A DNA stretch of 64,000 nucleotides, from positions 124,001 through 188,000 of the forward strand of contig JARPUW010000552.1 in the NCBI GenBank assembly GCA_030533445.1. Direction: 5' to 3'. The notes beneath the pieces are model-generated. The model saw nothing but the letters and a program-made list of their open reading frames with translations, was not told where the DNA came from and made no database searches. The translations under genes were made by a program, and so were the position numbers. This document shows, one piece after another, positions 21,403-35,243 of this stretch (positions within the stretch are counted from its first letter, which is position 1; every line of letters starts with the position of its first letter). Origin of the DNA: Cyprinodon diabolis (Eukaryota > Chordata > Actinopteri > Cyprinodontiformes > Cyprinodontidae).

Positions 21403-22713
21403 CTTAACTCATGACCAGGGGAATTTTGAGTCTCTAATAGGGTATCCTGCCTTGACAAACTTCACATGCAAATGACTGCAAAGGGCCCACTCACACACTG
21501 GAAATTTTTAGAGTGTATAACTCAAGAACCGTGTGGGCTTTGGACCCGAAAAGGCCAACACACGATCATATGACAGTCTGGAACAAGTGGGTAAAATTTG
21601 CTAACTCTACCTATAGTAGAAAATAGAACTTTATTGATCACACAGTGGATAAATTACCTCTCTGCATTTAACCCATCCCCTTGGGGAGCAGTTGGCTGCC
21701 AGTGTTCGGCGCCTGGTGAGAAAGGTGGGGTTAATGGTCTTGCTCAGACAGCCACCTGTGGGTATCTCAGATAGCACATCTAAACACTAGTTCAATATTC
21801 CCCCATATGCAACAGTTTGGATAGCCCAACAAGGTGCAACACTGGAGTCCTTGTATTTTCCATGAGGCAACCTCTAAATATGCTGCTTTAACAGTAGACT
21901 CTCTTATTTTTGCCAGCAGGGTATCTTCGTACGGTCATAGGACCCTACCACCGATTTTAGACCAAAATTATCAAGATTGTCGTAAAGGGGTGAATTTCGG
22001 ATATGATGTTTGAGGCCTCAGTCTGAGTGGAGCCTGTGAGTTTGATGTCCCAGGTCCTCATGGTACAGTCGCAGCAGCGTCTGAGATTGTCAAAATCTGC
22101 ATTTTTGATGGCTAATATCTCGTAGATGCTTTGTCCAATCTGTACCAAACTTGATTTCTGACTCCCTCCTCTGAGACTCTGCAAAGTAGAAAAAGCCCAG
22201 CTTTCTAGAGCTTTCCACCTGCTGTTTTTCCTTCAAAAGAATCCTAGCTGACTGAGACTGATGGCTATTTCCTCAGTGACAGGGAGCTGCGCACTGTGTA
22301 GTTGACCTTAGACTTTTAGAAAGTGACAGCCAAAAAGGCTGGAAAATTTCATTCCCATTCAAGGTAATTGGAGGCATTACCCTTTTAGTCTTATCTGATT
22401 ACCTTGTAGATTTTATGCCTGTATTTTACAAGGTATATAGGAATCATGATTGGACTCTTTGCCACGGATCCCGTCAGCTCTGGGTCAATTAGAAGAATAA
22501 GCATCTCCAACAAACTAGGGTGGCTCACTCATATCAAAATAGGTGCCTTTGATCTGAAAAGATGATGCTTTTGGGCTCCGCCTCCTCTTATAAAGGACAC
22601 AATAGCTCATGCCTGATCTTAACAAGTGCTGGAGGTTGGGGGGTTTCATTGGCCACCGCTTACCAGCATTCAGCTGCCATGAATGGGATGCTTGACTTAG
22701 ACTGTTCCACATC

Positions 22714-22877
22714 ATACTTACCTGGCAGGGGGGATACCTTGATCATGAAGGAGGTTCACCCAGAGTGAGGCTTGGCCATTGCACCCCGGCTGTGCTGACC
22801 TTTGCGAATTCCCCAAATGTGGGAATCTCGACTGCATAATTTGTGGTAGTGGGGAACTGCGTACGCGCTCTCCCCTG
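22714..22877 (+). ncRNA. rnu1: U1 snRNA, copy 11
   Basis: G142 to A as in copy 9, with the same private flank changes on both sides (CTGGGTCAATT near 22480, CACTCAGTTT near 23073), showing a recent two-unit duplication. Confidence 0.96.
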
Positions 22878-23376
22878 GTTTATGTCCAAATAAGTACAGA
22901 CTATTGGAGGTGATTGAATTTCCTGTCAGACTGTCATAGCACTTGAGTGAACAATATAAAATATGTGCTATCCCTAATACAAAATTGTCCAAAATGAAAT
23001 ATTTGACATATCGGAAGTGTGAATAATGGTTATGGCTCTTCTTCAACATCTGCCGGGTGATGGTGCTAGCCACTCAGTTTAAGTCAATCAATTCTGTCAC
23101 TGATTATTCTCAATTCATTAACTGAGACCGGGGTTTGGGTTAATGAACTGAGACCAGTCAGTGGCAGAGAAATAACATTTCAGTGCCTGACATCTACCTA
23201 AGAGCAGAGGTGCTGGGGAAATGCTTCTCTGTCCCCCCCCACCAGCAAAGACTTATTTTAGTGTGGGCAACAATTAATTTTACCTGTCAGAAGCAGTGGC
23301 TGTTCAGGCAGCACCCTTTTGCAGTGTTCTCAAAGCCAAGAGGGGTCCAAAAATCAGGCCCTGTTCTTCTCAGCTT

Positions 23377-23484
23377 GTCGTTAGTTACCTAGCGACATAT
23401 GCAAAATTGGATACGATACAGAGAAGATTAGCATGGCCCCTGCGCAAGGATGACACGCGTGATCGTGAAGCGTTTCCATATTTT
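23377..23484 (+). ncRNA. rnu6: U6-type snRNA, copy 12
   Basis: C82, C88; identical to copy 10. Confidence 0.91.
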
Positions 23485-24795
23485 CTTAACTCATGACCAG
23501 GGGAATTTTGAGTCTCTAATAGGGTATCCTGCCTTGACAAACTTCACATGCAAATGACTGCAAAGGGCCCACTCACACACTGGAAATTTTTAGAGTGTAT
23601 AACTCAAGAACCGTGTGGGCTTTGGACCCGAAAAGGCCAACACACGATCATATGACAGTCTGGAACAAGTGGGTAAAATTTGCTAACTCTACCTATAGTA
23701 GAAAATAGAACTTTATTGATCACACAGTGGATAAATTACCTCTCTGCATTTAACCCATCCCCTTGGGGAGCAGTTGGCTGCCAGTGTTCGGCGCCTGGTG
23801 AGAAAGGTGGGGTTAATGGTCTTGCTCAGACAGCCACCTGTGGGTATCTCAGATAGCACATCTAAACACTAGTTCAATATTCCCCCATATGCAACAGTTT
23901 GGATAGCCCAACAAGGTGCAACCCTGGAGTCCTTGTATTTTCCATGAGGCAACCTCTAAATATGCTGCTTTAACAGTAGACTCTCTTATTTTTGCAAGCA
24001 GGGTATCTTCGTACGGTCATAGGACCCTACCACCGATTTTAGGCCAAAATTATCAAGATTGTCGTAAAGGGGTGAATTTCGGATATGATGTTTGAGGCCT
24101 CAGTCTGAGTGGAGCCTGTGAGTTTGATGTCCCAGGTCCTCATGGTACAGTCGCAGCAGCGTCTGAGATTGTCAAAATCTGCATTTTTGATGGCTAATAT
24201 CTCGTAGATGCTTTGTCCAATCTGTACCAAACTTGATTTCTGACTCCCTCCTCTGAGACTCTGCAAAGTAGAAAAAGCCCAGCTTTCTAGAGCTTTCCAC
24301 CTGCTGTTTTTCCTTCAAAAGACTCCTAGCTGACTGAGACTGATGGCTTTTTCCTCAGTGACAGGGAGCTGCGCACTGTGTAGTTGACCTTAGACTTTTA
24401 GAAAGTGACAGCCAAAAAGGCTGGAAAATTTCATTCCCATTCAAGGTAATTGGAGGCATTCCCCTTTTAGTCTTATCTGATTACCTTGTAGATTTTATGC
24501 CTGTATTTTACAAGGTATATAGGAATCATGAACGGACTCTTTGCCACGGATCCCGTCAGCTCTGTGTCAATTAGAAGAATAAGTATCTCCAACAAACTAG
24601 GGTGGCTCACTCATATCAAAATAGGTGCCTTTGATCTGAAAAGATGATGCTTTTGGGCTCCGCCTCCTCTTATAAAGGACACAATAGCTCATGCCTGATC
24701 TTAACAAGTGCTGGAGGTTCGGGGGTTTCATTGGCCACCGCTTACCAGCATTCAGCTGCCATGAATGGGATGCTTGACTTAGACCGTTCCACATC

Positions 24796-24959
24796 ATACT
24801 TACCTGGCAGGGGGGATACCTTGATCATGAAGGAGGTTCACCCAGAGTGAGGCTTGGCCATTGCACCCCGGCTGTGCTGACCTTTGCGAATTCCCCAAAT
24901 GTGGGAATCTCGACTGCATAATTTGTGGTAGTGGGGGACTGCGTACGCGCTCTCCCCTG
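24796..24959 (+). ncRNA. rnu1: U1 snRNA, copy 12
   Basis: Majority sequence. The upstream flank differs from its two-unit partner (the broken copy 10), so the duplicated block ends before this gene. A 3' box of the AAAG type follows. Confidence 0.97.
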
Positions 24960-25459
24960 GTTTATGTCCAAAGAAGTACAGACTATTGGAGGTGATTGAA
25001 TTTCCTGTCAGACTGTCATAACACTTCAGTGAACAATATCATATATTTGCTGTCCCTAATACAAAATTGTCCAAAATGAAATATTTGCCATATCGGAAGT
25101 GTGAATAATGGTTATGGCTCTTCTTCAACATCTGCCGGATGATGGTGCTAGCCACTGAGTTTAAGTAAATCAATTCTGTCACTGATTATTCTCAATTCAT
25201 TAACTGAGACCGGGGTTTGGGTTAATGAACTGAGACCAGTCAGTGGCAGAGAAATAACATTTCAGTGCCTGACATCTACCTAAGAGCAGAGGTGCTGGGG
25301 AAATGCTTCTCTGTCCCCCCCCCACCAGCAAAGACTTATTTTAGTGTGGGCAACAATTAATTTTACCTGTCAGAAGCAGTGGCTGTTCAGGCAGCACCCT
25401 TTTGCAGTGTTCTCAAAGCCAAGAGGGGTCCAAAAATCAGGCCCTGTTCTTCTCAGCTT

Positions 25460-25567
25460 GTCGTTAGTTACCTAGCGACATATGCAAAATTGGATATGAT
25501 ACAGAGAAGATTAGCATGGCCCCTGCGCAAGGATGACACGCGTGATCGTGAAGCGTTTCCATATTTT
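25460..25567 (+). ncRNA. rnu6: U6-type snRNA, copy 13
   Basis: C38 is T, C82, C88, as in copies 3 and 5. The U1 gene that should follow is missing. Confidence 0.9.
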
Positions 25568-26668
25568 CTTAACTCATGACCAGGGGAATTTTGAGTCTCT
25601 AATAGGGTATCCTGCCTTGACAAACTTCACATGCAAATGACTGCAAAGGGCCCACTCACACACTGGAAATTTTTAGAGTGTATAACTCAAGAACCGTGTG
25701 GGCTTTGGACCCGAAAAGGCCAACACACGATCATATGACAGTCTGGAACAAGTGGGTAAAATTTGCTAACTCTACCTATAGTAGAAAATAGAACTTTATT
25801 GATCACACAGTGGATAAATTACCTCTCTGCATTTAACCCATCCCCTTGGGGAGCAGTTGGCTGCCAGTGTTTGGCGCCTGGTGAGAAAGGTGGGGTTAAT
25901 GGTCTTGCTCAGACAGCCACCTGTGGGTATCTCAGATAGCACATCTAAACACTAGTTCAATATTCCCCCATATGCAACAGTTTGGATAGCCCAACAAGGT
26001 GCAACACTGGAGTCCTTGTATTTTCCATGAGGCAACCTCTAAATATGCTGCTTTAACAGTAGACTCTCTTATTTTTGCCAGCAGGGTATCTTTGTACGGT
26101 CATAGGACCCTACCACCGATTTTAGGCCAAAATTATCAAGATTGTCGTAAAGGGGTGAATTTCGGATATGATGTTTGTGGCCTCAGTCTGAGTGGAGCCT
26201 GTGAGTTTGATGTCCCAGGTCCTCATGGTACAGTCGCAGCAGCGTCTGAGATTGTCAAAATCTGCATTTTTGATGGCTAATATCTCGTAGATGCTTTGTC
26301 CAATCTGTACCAAACTTGATTTCTGACTCCCTCCTCTGAGACTCTGCAAAGTAGAAAAAGCCCAGCTTTCTAGAGCTTTCCACCTGCTGTTTTTCCTTCA
26401 AAAGAATCCTAGCTGACTGAGACTGATGGCTATTTCCTCAGTGACAGGGAGCTGCGCACTGTGTAGTTGACCTTAGACTTTTAGAAAGTGACAGCCAAAA
26501 AGGCTGGAAAATTTCATTCCCATTCAAGGTAATTGGAGGCATTACCCTTTTAGTCTTATCTGATTACCTTGTAGATTTTATGCCTGTATTTTACAAGGTA
26601 TATAGGAATCATGATTGGACTCTTTGCCACGGATCCCGTCAGCTCTGTGTCAATTAGAAGAATAAGCA

Positions 26669-26675
26669 TCCCCCC
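26669..26675. other. Junction of ~732-bp deletion removing a U1 gene
   Basis: The sequence passes from GAATAAGCATC, normally about 210 bp upstream of U1, directly into the CCCCCACCAGC that normally lies upstream of U6. U1, its promoter, 3' box and most of the next spacer are absent. The edges share only TCC, so this looks like end joining or short-homology loss, not exchange in phase. U6 copies 13 and 14 are thus separated by 1,352 bp start to start. Confidence 0.93.
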
Positions 26676-26811
26676 ACCAGCAAAGACTTATTTTAGTGTG
26701 GGCAACAATTAATTTTACCTGTCAGAAGCAGTGGCTGTTCAGGCAGCACCCTTTTGCAGTGTGCTCAAAGCCAAGAGGGGTCCAAAAATCAGGCCCTGTT
26801 CTTCTCAGCTT

Positions 26812-26919
26812 GTCGTTAGTTACCTAGCGACATATGCAAAATTTGATACGATACAGAGAAGATTAGCATAGCCCCTGCGCAAGGATGACACGCGTGATCG
26901 TGAAGCGTTTCCATATTTT
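26812..26919 (+). pseudogene. rnu6: U6-type snRNA, copy 14, probably degraded
   Basis: Two changes in otherwise constant positions: G33 to T and G59 to A (next to the internal stem-loop). Its own far-upstream flank was lost in the deletion, though about 140 bp before the gene remain. The hairpin, ACAGAGA and T4 are intact, so loss of function is likely but not certain. Confidence 0.6.
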
Positions 26920-28229
26920 CTTAACTCATGACCAGGGGAATTTTGAGTCTCTAATAGGGTATCCTGCCTTGACAAACTTCACATGCAAATGACTGCAAAG
27001 GGCCCACTCACACACTGGAAATTTTTAGAGTGTATAACTCAAGAACCGTGTGGGCTTTGGACCCGAAAAGGCCAACACACGATCATATGACAGTATGGAA
27101 CAAGTGGGTAAAATTTGCTAACTCTACCTATAGTAGAAAATAGAACTTTATTGATCACACAGTGGATAAATTACCTCTCTGCATTTAACCCATCCCCTTG
27201 GGGAGCAGTTGGCTGCCAGTGTTCGGCGCCTGGTGAGAAAGGTGGGGTTAATGGTCTTGCTCAGAGAGCCACCTGTGGGTATCTCAGATAGCACATCTAA
27301 ACACTAGTTCAATATTCCCCCATATGCAACAGTATGGATAGCCCAACAAGGTGCAACACTGGAGTCCTTGTATTTTCCATGAGGCAACCTCTAAATATGC
27401 TGCTTTAACAGTAGACTCTCTTATTTTTGCCAGCAGGGTATCTTCGTACGGTCATAGGACCCTACCACCGATTTTAGGCCAAAATTATCAAGATTGTCGT
27501 AAAGGGTGAATTTCGGATATGATGTTTGAGGCCTCAGTCTGAGTGGAGCCTGTGAGTTTAATGTCCCAGGTCATCATGGTACAGTCGCAGCAGCGTCTGA
27601 GATTGTCAAAATCTGCATTTTAGATGGCTAATATCTCGTAGATGCTTTGTCCAATCTGTACCAAACTTGATTTCTGACTCCCTCCCCTGAGACTCTGCAA
27701 AGTAGAAAAAGCCCAGCTTTCTAGAGCTTTCCACCTGCTGTTTTTCCTTCAAAAGAATCCTAGCTGACTGAGACTGATGGCTATTTCCTCAGTGACAGGG
27801 AGCTGCGCACTGTGTAGTTGACCTTAAACCTTTAGAAAGTGACAGCCAAAAAGGCTGGAAAATTTCATTCCCATTCAAGGTAATTGGAGGCATTACCCTT
27901 TTAGTCTTATCTGATTACCTTGTAGATTTTATGCCTGTATTTTACAAGGTATATAGGAATCATGATTGGACTCTTTGCCACGGATCCCGTCAGCTCTGTG
28001 TCAATTAGAAGAATAAGCATCTCCAACAAACTAGGGTGGCTCACTCATATCAAAATAGGTGCCTTTGATCTGAAAAGATGATGCTTTTGGGCTCCGCCTC
28101 CTCTTATAAAGGACACAATAGCTCATGCCTGATCTTAACAAGTGCTGGAGGTTGGGGGGTTTCATTGGCCACCGCTTACCAGCATTCAGCTGCCATGAAT
28201 GGGATGCTTGACTTAGACCGTTCCACATC

Positions 28230-28393
28230 ATACTTACCTGGCAGGGGGGGTACCTTGATCATGAAGGAGGTTCACCCAGAGTGAGTCTTGGCCATTGCAC
28301 CCCGGCTGTGCTGACCTTTGCGAATTCCCCAAATGTGGGAATCTCGACTGCATAATTTGTGGTAGTGGGGGACTGCGTACGCGCTCTCCCCTG
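28230..28393 (+). ncRNA. rnu1: U1 snRNA, copy 14
   Basis: A21 to G before stem I and G57 to T after it. The 3' box starts ATTT instead of GTTT, which may weaken 3'-end formation. Splice-site sequence, loops and Sm site intact. Confidence 0.93.
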
Positions 28394-28891
28394 ATTTATG
28401 TCCAAATAAGTACAGACTATTGGAGGTGATTGAATTTCGTGTCAGACTGTCATAGCACTTGAGTGAACAATATCAAATATGTGCTATCCCTAATACAAAA
28501 TTGTCCAAAATGAAATATTTGCCATATCGGAAGTGTGAATAATGGTTATGGCTCTTCTTCAACATCTGCCGGGTGATGGTGCTATCCACTGAGTTTAAGT
28601 CAATCAATTCTGTCACTGATTATTCTCAATTCATTAACTGAGACTGGGGTTTGGGTTAATGAACTGAGACTAGTCAGTGGCAGACAAATAACATTTCAGT
28701 GCCTGACATCTACCTAAGAGCAGAGGTGCTGGGGACATGCTTCTCTGTCCCCCCCACCAGCAAAGACTTACTTTAGTATGGGCAACAATTAATTTTACCT
28801 GTCAGAAGCAGTGGCTGTTCAGGCAGCACCCTTTTGCAGTGTTCTCAAAGCCAAGAGGGGTCCAAAAATCAGGCCCTGTTCTTCTCAGCTT

Positions 28892-28999
28892 GTCGTTAGT
28901 TACCTAGCAACATATGCAAAATTGGATACGATACAGAGAAGATTAGCATGGCCCCTGCGCAAGGATGACACGCGTGATCGTGCAGCATTTCCATATTTT
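28892..28999 (+). ncRNA. rnu6: U6-type snRNA, copy 15 (likely impaired)
   Basis: G18 to A breaks the C3-G18 pair of the 5' hairpin, the only copy with such a break. A92 to C and G96 to A disrupt the strand that pairs with the U2 5' end. The core is intact. Possibly a decaying copy. Confidence 0.75.
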
Positions 29000-30310
29000 C
29001 TTAACTCATGACCAGGGGAATTTTGAGTCTCTAATAGGGTATCCTGCCTTGACAAACTTCACATGCAAATGACTGCAAAGGGCCCACTCACACACTGGAA
29101 AATTTTAGAGTGTATAACTCAAGAACCGTGTGGGCTTTGGACCCGAAAAGGCCAACACACGATCATATGACAGTCTGGAACAAGTGGGTAAAATTTGCTA
29201 ACTCTACCTATAGCAGAAAATAGAACTTTATTGATCACACAGTGGATAAATTACCTCTCTGCATTTAACCCATCCCCTTGGGGAGCAGTTGGCTGCCAGT
29301 GTTTGGCGCCTGGTGAGAAAGGTGGGGTTAATGGTCTTGCTCAGAGAGCCACCTGTGGGTATCTCAGATAGCACATCTAAACACTAGTTCAATATTCCCC
29401 CATATGCAACAGTTTGGATAGCCCAACAAGGTACAACCCTGGAGTCCTTGTATTTTCCATGAGGCAACCTCTAAATATGCTGCTTTAACAGTAGACTCTC
29501 TTATTTTTGCCAGCAGGGTATCTTCGTACGGTCATAGGACCCTACCACCGATTTTAGGCCAAAATTATCAAGATTGTCGTAAAGGGGTGAATTTCGGATA
29601 TGATGTTTGAGGCCTCAGTCTGAGTGGAGCCTGTGAGTTTGATGTCCCAGGTCCTCATGGTACAGTCGCAGCAGCGTCTGAGATTGTCAAAATCTGCATT
29701 TTTGATGGCTAATATCTCGTAGATGCTTTGTCCAATCTGTACCAAACTTGATTTCTGACTCCCTCCCCTGAGACTCTGCAAAGTAGAAAAAGCCCAGCTT
29801 TCTAGAGCTTTCCACCTGCTGTTTTTCCTTCAAAAGAATCCTAGCTGACTGAGACTGATGACTTTTTCCTCAGTGACAGGGAGCTGCGCACTGTGTAGTT
29901 GACCTTAGACTTTTAGAAAGTGACAGCCACAAAGGCTGGACAATTTCATTCCCATTCAAGGTAATTGGAGGCATTCCCCTTTTAGTCTTATCTGATTACC
30001 TTGTAGATTTTATGCCTGTATTTTACAAGGTATATAGGAATCATGATTGGACTCTTTGCCACGGATCCCGTCAGCTCTGTGTCAATTAGAAGAATAAGTA
30101 TCTCCAACAAACTAGGGTGGCTCACTCATATCAAAATAGGTGCCTTTGATCTGAAAAGATGATGCTTTTGGGCTCCGCCTCCTCTTATAAAGGACACAAT
30201 AGCTCATGCCTGATCTTAACAAGTGCTGGAGGTTGGGGGGTTTCATTGGCCACCGCTTACCAGCATTCAGCTGCCATGAATGGGATGCTTGACTTAGACC
30301 GTTCCACATC

Positions 30311-30474
30311 ATACTTACCTGGCAGGGGGGATACCTTGATCATGAAGGCGGTTCACCCAGAGTGAGGCTGGGCCATTGCACCACGGCTGTGCTGACCTTT
30401 GCGAATTCCCCAAATGTGGGAATCTCGACTGCATAATTTGTGGTAGTGGGGGACTGCGTACGCGCTCTCCCCTG
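30311..30474 (+). ncRNA. rnu1: U1 snRNA, copy 15
   Basis: A39 to C removes the U26-A39 pair of stem I. Also T60 to G and C73 to A. Other elements intact. Confidence 0.94.
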
Positions 30475-30973
30475 GTTTATGTCCAAAGAAGTACAGACTA
30501 TTGGAGGTGATTGAATTTCCTGTCAGACTGTCATAGCACTTGAGTGAACAATATCAAATATGTGCTATCCCTAATACAAAATTGTCCAAAATGAAATATT
30601 TGCCATATCGGAAGTGTGAATAATGGTTATGGCTCTTCTTCAACATCTGCCGGGTGATGGTGCTAGCCACTGAGTTTAAGTCAATCAATTCTGTCACTGA
30701 TTATTCTCAATTCATTAACTGAGACCGGGGTTTGGGTTAATGAACTGAGACCAGTCAGTGGCAGAGAAATAACATTTCAGTGCCTGACATCTACCTAAGA
30801 GCAGAGGTGCTGGGGAAATGCTTCTCTGTCCCCCCCCACCAGCAAAGACTTATTTTAGTGTGGGCAACAATTAATTTTACCTGTCAGAAGCAGTGGCTGT
30901 TCAGGCAGCACCCTTTTGCAGTGTTCTCAAAGCCAAGAGGGGTCCAAAAATCAGGCCCTGTTCTTCTCAGCTT

Positions 30974-31081
30974 GTCGTTAGTTACCTAGCGACATATGCA
31001 AAATTGGATACGATACAGAGAAGATTAGCATGGCCCCTGCGCAAGGATGACACGCGTGATTGTGAAGCGTTTCCATATTTT
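30974..31081 (+). ncRNA. rnu6: U6-type snRNA, copy 16
   Basis: C82, T88, as copies 9 and 11. Core intact. Confidence 0.9.
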
Positions 31082-32392
31082 CTTAACTCATGACCAGGGG
31101 AATTTTGGGTCTCTAATAGGGTATCCTGCCTTGACAAACTTCACATGCAAATGACTGCAAAGGGCCAACTCACACACTGGAAATTTTTAGAGTGTATAAC
31201 TCAAGAACCGTGTGGGCTTTGGACCCGAAAAGGCCAACACACGATCAAATGACAGTCTGGAACAAGTGGGTAAAATTTGCTAACTCTACCTATAGTAGAA
31301 AATAGAACTTTATTGATCACACAGTGGATAAATTACCTCTCTGCATTTAACCCATCCCCTTGGGGAGCAGTTGGCTGCCAGTGTTCGGCGCCTGGTGAGA
31401 AAGGTGGGGTTAATGGTCTTGCTCAGAGAGCCACCTGTGGGTATCTCAGATAGCACATCTAAACACTAGTTCAATATTCCCCCATATGCAACAGTTTGGA
31501 TAGCCCAACAAGGTGCAACACTGGAGTCCTTGTATTTTCCATGAGGCAACCTCTAAATATGCTGCTTTAACAGTAGACTCTCTTATTTTTGCCAGCAGGG
31601 TATCTTCGTACGGTCATAGGACCCTACCACCGATTTTAGGCCAAAATTATCAAGATTGTCGTAAAGGGGTGAATTTCGGATATGATGTTTGAGGCCTCAG
31701 TCTGAGTGGAGCCTGTGAGTTTGATGTCCCAGGTCCTCATGGTACAGTCGCAGCAGCGTCTGAGATTGTCAAAATATGCATTTTTGATGGCTAATATCTC
31801 GTAGATGCTTTGTCCAATCTGTACCAAACTTGATTTCTGACTCCCTCCTCTGAGACTCTGCAAAGTAGAAAAAGCCCAGCTTTCTAGAGCTTTCCACCTG
31901 CTGTTTTTCCTTCAAAAGAATCCTAGCTGACTGAGACTGATGGCTTTTTCCTCAGTGACAGGGAGCTGCGCACTGTGTAGTTGACCTTAGACTTTTAGAA
32001 AGTGACAGCCACAAAGGCTGGACAATTTCATTCCCATTCAAGGTAATTGGAGGCATTCCCCTTTTAGTCTTATCTGATTACCTTGTAGATTTTATGCCTG
32101 TATTTTACAAGGTATATAGGAATCATGATTGGACTCTTTGCCACGGATCCCGTTAGCTCTGTGTCAATTAGAAGAATTAGCATCTCCAACAAACTAGGGT
32201 GGCTCACTCATATCAAAATAGGTGCCTTTGATCTGAAAAGATGATGCTTTTGGGCTCCGCCTCCTCTTATAAAGGACACAATAGCTCATGCCTGATCTTA
32301 ACAAGTGCTGGAGGTTGGGGGGTTTCATTGGCCACCGCTTACCAGCATTCAGCTGCCATGAATGGGATGCTTGATTTAGACCGTTCCACATC

Positions 32393-32556
32393 ATACTTAC
32401 CTGGCAGGGGGGATACCTTGATCATGAAGGAGGTTCTCCCAGAGTGAGGCTGGGCCATTGCACCCCGGCTGTGCTGACCTTAGCGAATTCCCCAAATGTG
32501 AGAATCTCGACTGCATAATTTGTGGTAGTGGGGGACTGCGTACGCGCTCTCCCCTG
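32393..32556 (+). ncRNA. rnu1: U1 snRNA, copy 16
   Basis: A45 to T, T60 to G, T90 to A and G109 to A; the last breaks the C99-G109 pair in stem III. Shared with copies 17 and 19. Confidence 0.93.
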
Positions 32557-33054
32557 GTTTATGTCCAAAGAAGTACAGACTATTGGAGGTGATTGAATTT
32601 CCTGTCAGACTGTTATAGCATTTGAGTGAACAATATCAAATATGTGCTATCCCTAATACAAAATTGTCCAAAATAAAATATTTGCCATATCGGAAGTGTG
32701 AATAATGGTTATGGCTCTTCTTCAACATCTGCCGGGTGATGGTGCTAGCCACTGAGTTTAAGTCAATCAATTCTGTCACTGATTATTCTCAATTCATTAA
32801 CTGAGACCGGGGTTTGGGTTAATGAACTGAGACCAGTCAGTGGCAGAGAAATAACATTTCAGTGCCTGACATCTACCTAAGAGCAGAGGTGCTGGGGAAA
32901 TGCTTCTCTGTCCCCCCCACCAGCAAAGACTTATTTTAGTGTGGGCAACAATTAATTTTACCTGTCAGAAGCAGTGGCTGTTCAGGCAGCACCCTTTTGC
33001 AGTGTTCTCAAAGCCAAGAGGGGTCCAAAAATCAGGCCCTGTTCTTCTCAGCTT

Positions 33055-33162
33055 GTCGTTAGTTACCTAGCGACATATGCAAAATTGGATACAATACAGA
33101 GAAGATTAGCATGGCCCCTATGCAAGGATGACACGTGTGATCGTGAAGCGTTTCCATATTTT
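33055..33162 (+). ncRNA. rnu6: U6-type snRNA, copy 17 (U4-pairing variant)
   Basis: G39 to A before ACAGAGA, and G66C67 to AT, so the strand that pairs with U4 reads CUAUGCAAGG; this leaves a mismatch and a G-U pair against ordinary U4. T82. Copy 19 has the same set. Confidence 0.83.
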
Positions 33163-34473
33163 CTTAACTCATGACCAGGGGAATTTTGAGTCTCTAATAG
33201 GGTATCCTGCCTTGACAAACTTCACATGCAAATGACTGCAAAGGGCCCACTCACACACTGGAAATTTTTAGAGTGTATAACTCAAGAACCGTGTGGGCTT
33301 TGGACCCGAAAAGGCCAACACACGATCAAATGACAGTCTGGAACAAGTGGGTAAAATTTGCTAACTCTACCTATAGTAGAAAATAGAACTTTATTGATCA
33401 CACAGTGGATAAATTACCTCTCTGCATTTAACCCATCCCCTTGGGGAGCAGTTGGCTGCAAGTGTTCGGCGCCTGGTGAGAAAGGTGGGGTTAATGGTCT
33501 TGCTCAGAGAGCCACCTGTGGGTATCTCAGATAGCACATCTAAACACTAGTTCAATATTCCCCCATATGCAACAGTTTGGATAGCCCAACAAGGTGCAAC
33601 ACTGGAGTCCTTGTATTTTCCATGAGGCAACCTCTAAATATGCTGCTTTAACAGTAGACTCTCTTATTTTTGCCAGCAGGGTATCTTCGTACGGTCATAG
33701 GACCCTACCACCGATTTTAGGCCAAAATTATCAAGATTGTCGTAAAGGGGTGAATTTCGGATATGATGTTTGAGGCCTCAGTCTGAGTGGAGCCTGTGAG
33801 TTTGATGTCCCAGGTCCTCATGGTACAGTCGCAGCAGCGTCTGAGATTGTCAAAATATGCATTTTTGATGGCTAATATCTCGTAGATGCTTTGTCCAATC
33901 TGTACCAAACTTGATTTCTGACTCCCTCCTCTGAGACTCTGCAAAGTAGAAAAAGCCCAGCTTTCTAGAGCTTTCCACCTGCTGTTTTTCCTTCAAAAGA
34001 ATCCTAGCTGACTGAGACTGATGGCTTTTTCCTCAGTGACAGGGAGCTGCGCACTGTGTAGTTGACCTTAGACTTTTAGAAAGTGACAGCCACAAAGGCT
34101 GGACAATTTCATTCCCATTCAAGGTAATTGGAGGCATTCCCCTTTTAGTCTTATCTGATTACCTTGTAGATTTTATGCCTGTATTTTACAAGGTATATAG
34201 TAATCATGATTGGACTCTTTGCCACGGATCCCGTTAGCTCTGTGTCAATTAGAAGAATTAGCATCTCCAACAAACTAGGGTGGCTCACTCATATCAAAAT
34301 AGGTGCCTTTGATCTGAAAAGATGATGCTTTTGGGCTCCGCCTCCTCTTATAAAGGACACAATAGCTCATGCCTGATCTTAACAAGTGCTGGAGGTTGGG
34401 GGGTTTCATTGGCCACCGCTTACCAGCATTCAGCTGCCATGAATGGGATGCTTGATTTAGACCGTTCCACATC

Positions 34474-34637
34474 ATACTTACCTGGCAGGGGGGATACCTT
34501 GATCATGAAGGAGGTTCTCCCAGAGTGAGGCTGGGCCATTGCACCCCGTCTGTGCTGACCTTAGCGAATTCCCCAAATGTGAGAATCTCGACTGCATAAT
34601 TTGTGGTAGTGGGGGACTGCGTACGCGCTCTCCCCTG
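34474..34637 (+). ncRNA. rnu1: U1 snRNA, copy 17
   Basis: Changes of copy 16 plus G76 to T, which breaks C63-G76 next to the U1A loop. Identical to copy 19. Confidence 0.92.
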
Positions 34638-35135
34638 GTTTATGTCCAAAGAAGTACAGACAATTGGAGGTGATTGAATTTCCTGTCAGACTGTTATAGC
34701 ATTTGAGTGAACAATATCAAATATGTGCTATCCCTAATACAAAATTGTCCAAAATAAAATATTTGCCATATCGGAAGTGTGAATAATGGTTATGGCTCTT
34801 CTTCAACATCTGCCGGGTGATGGTGCTAGCCACTGAGTTTAAGTCAATCAATTCTGTCACTGATTATTCTCAATTCATTAACTGAGACCGGGGTTTGGGT
34901 TAATGAACTGAGACCAGTCAGTGGCAGAGAAATAACATTTCAGTGCCTGACATCTACCTAAGAGCAGAGGTGCTGGGGAAATGCTTCTCTGTCCCCCCCA
35001 CCAGCAAAGACTTATTTTAGTGTGGGCAACAATTAATTTTACCTGTCAGAAGCAGTGGCTGTTCAGGCAGCACCCTTTTGCAGTGTTCTCAAAGCCAAGA
35101 GGGGTCCAAAAATCAGGCCCTGTTCTTCTCAGCTT

Positions 35136-35243
35136 GTCGTTAGTTACCTAGCGACATATGCAAAATTGGATACAATACAGAGAAGATTAGCATGGCCCCT
35201 GCGCAAGGATGACACGTGTGATCGTGAAGCGTTTCCATATTTT
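35136..35243 (+). ncRNA. rnu6: U6-type snRNA, copy 18
   Basis: G39 to A, T82, C88; normal U4-pairing strand. Copy 20 is identical. Confidence 0.89.
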
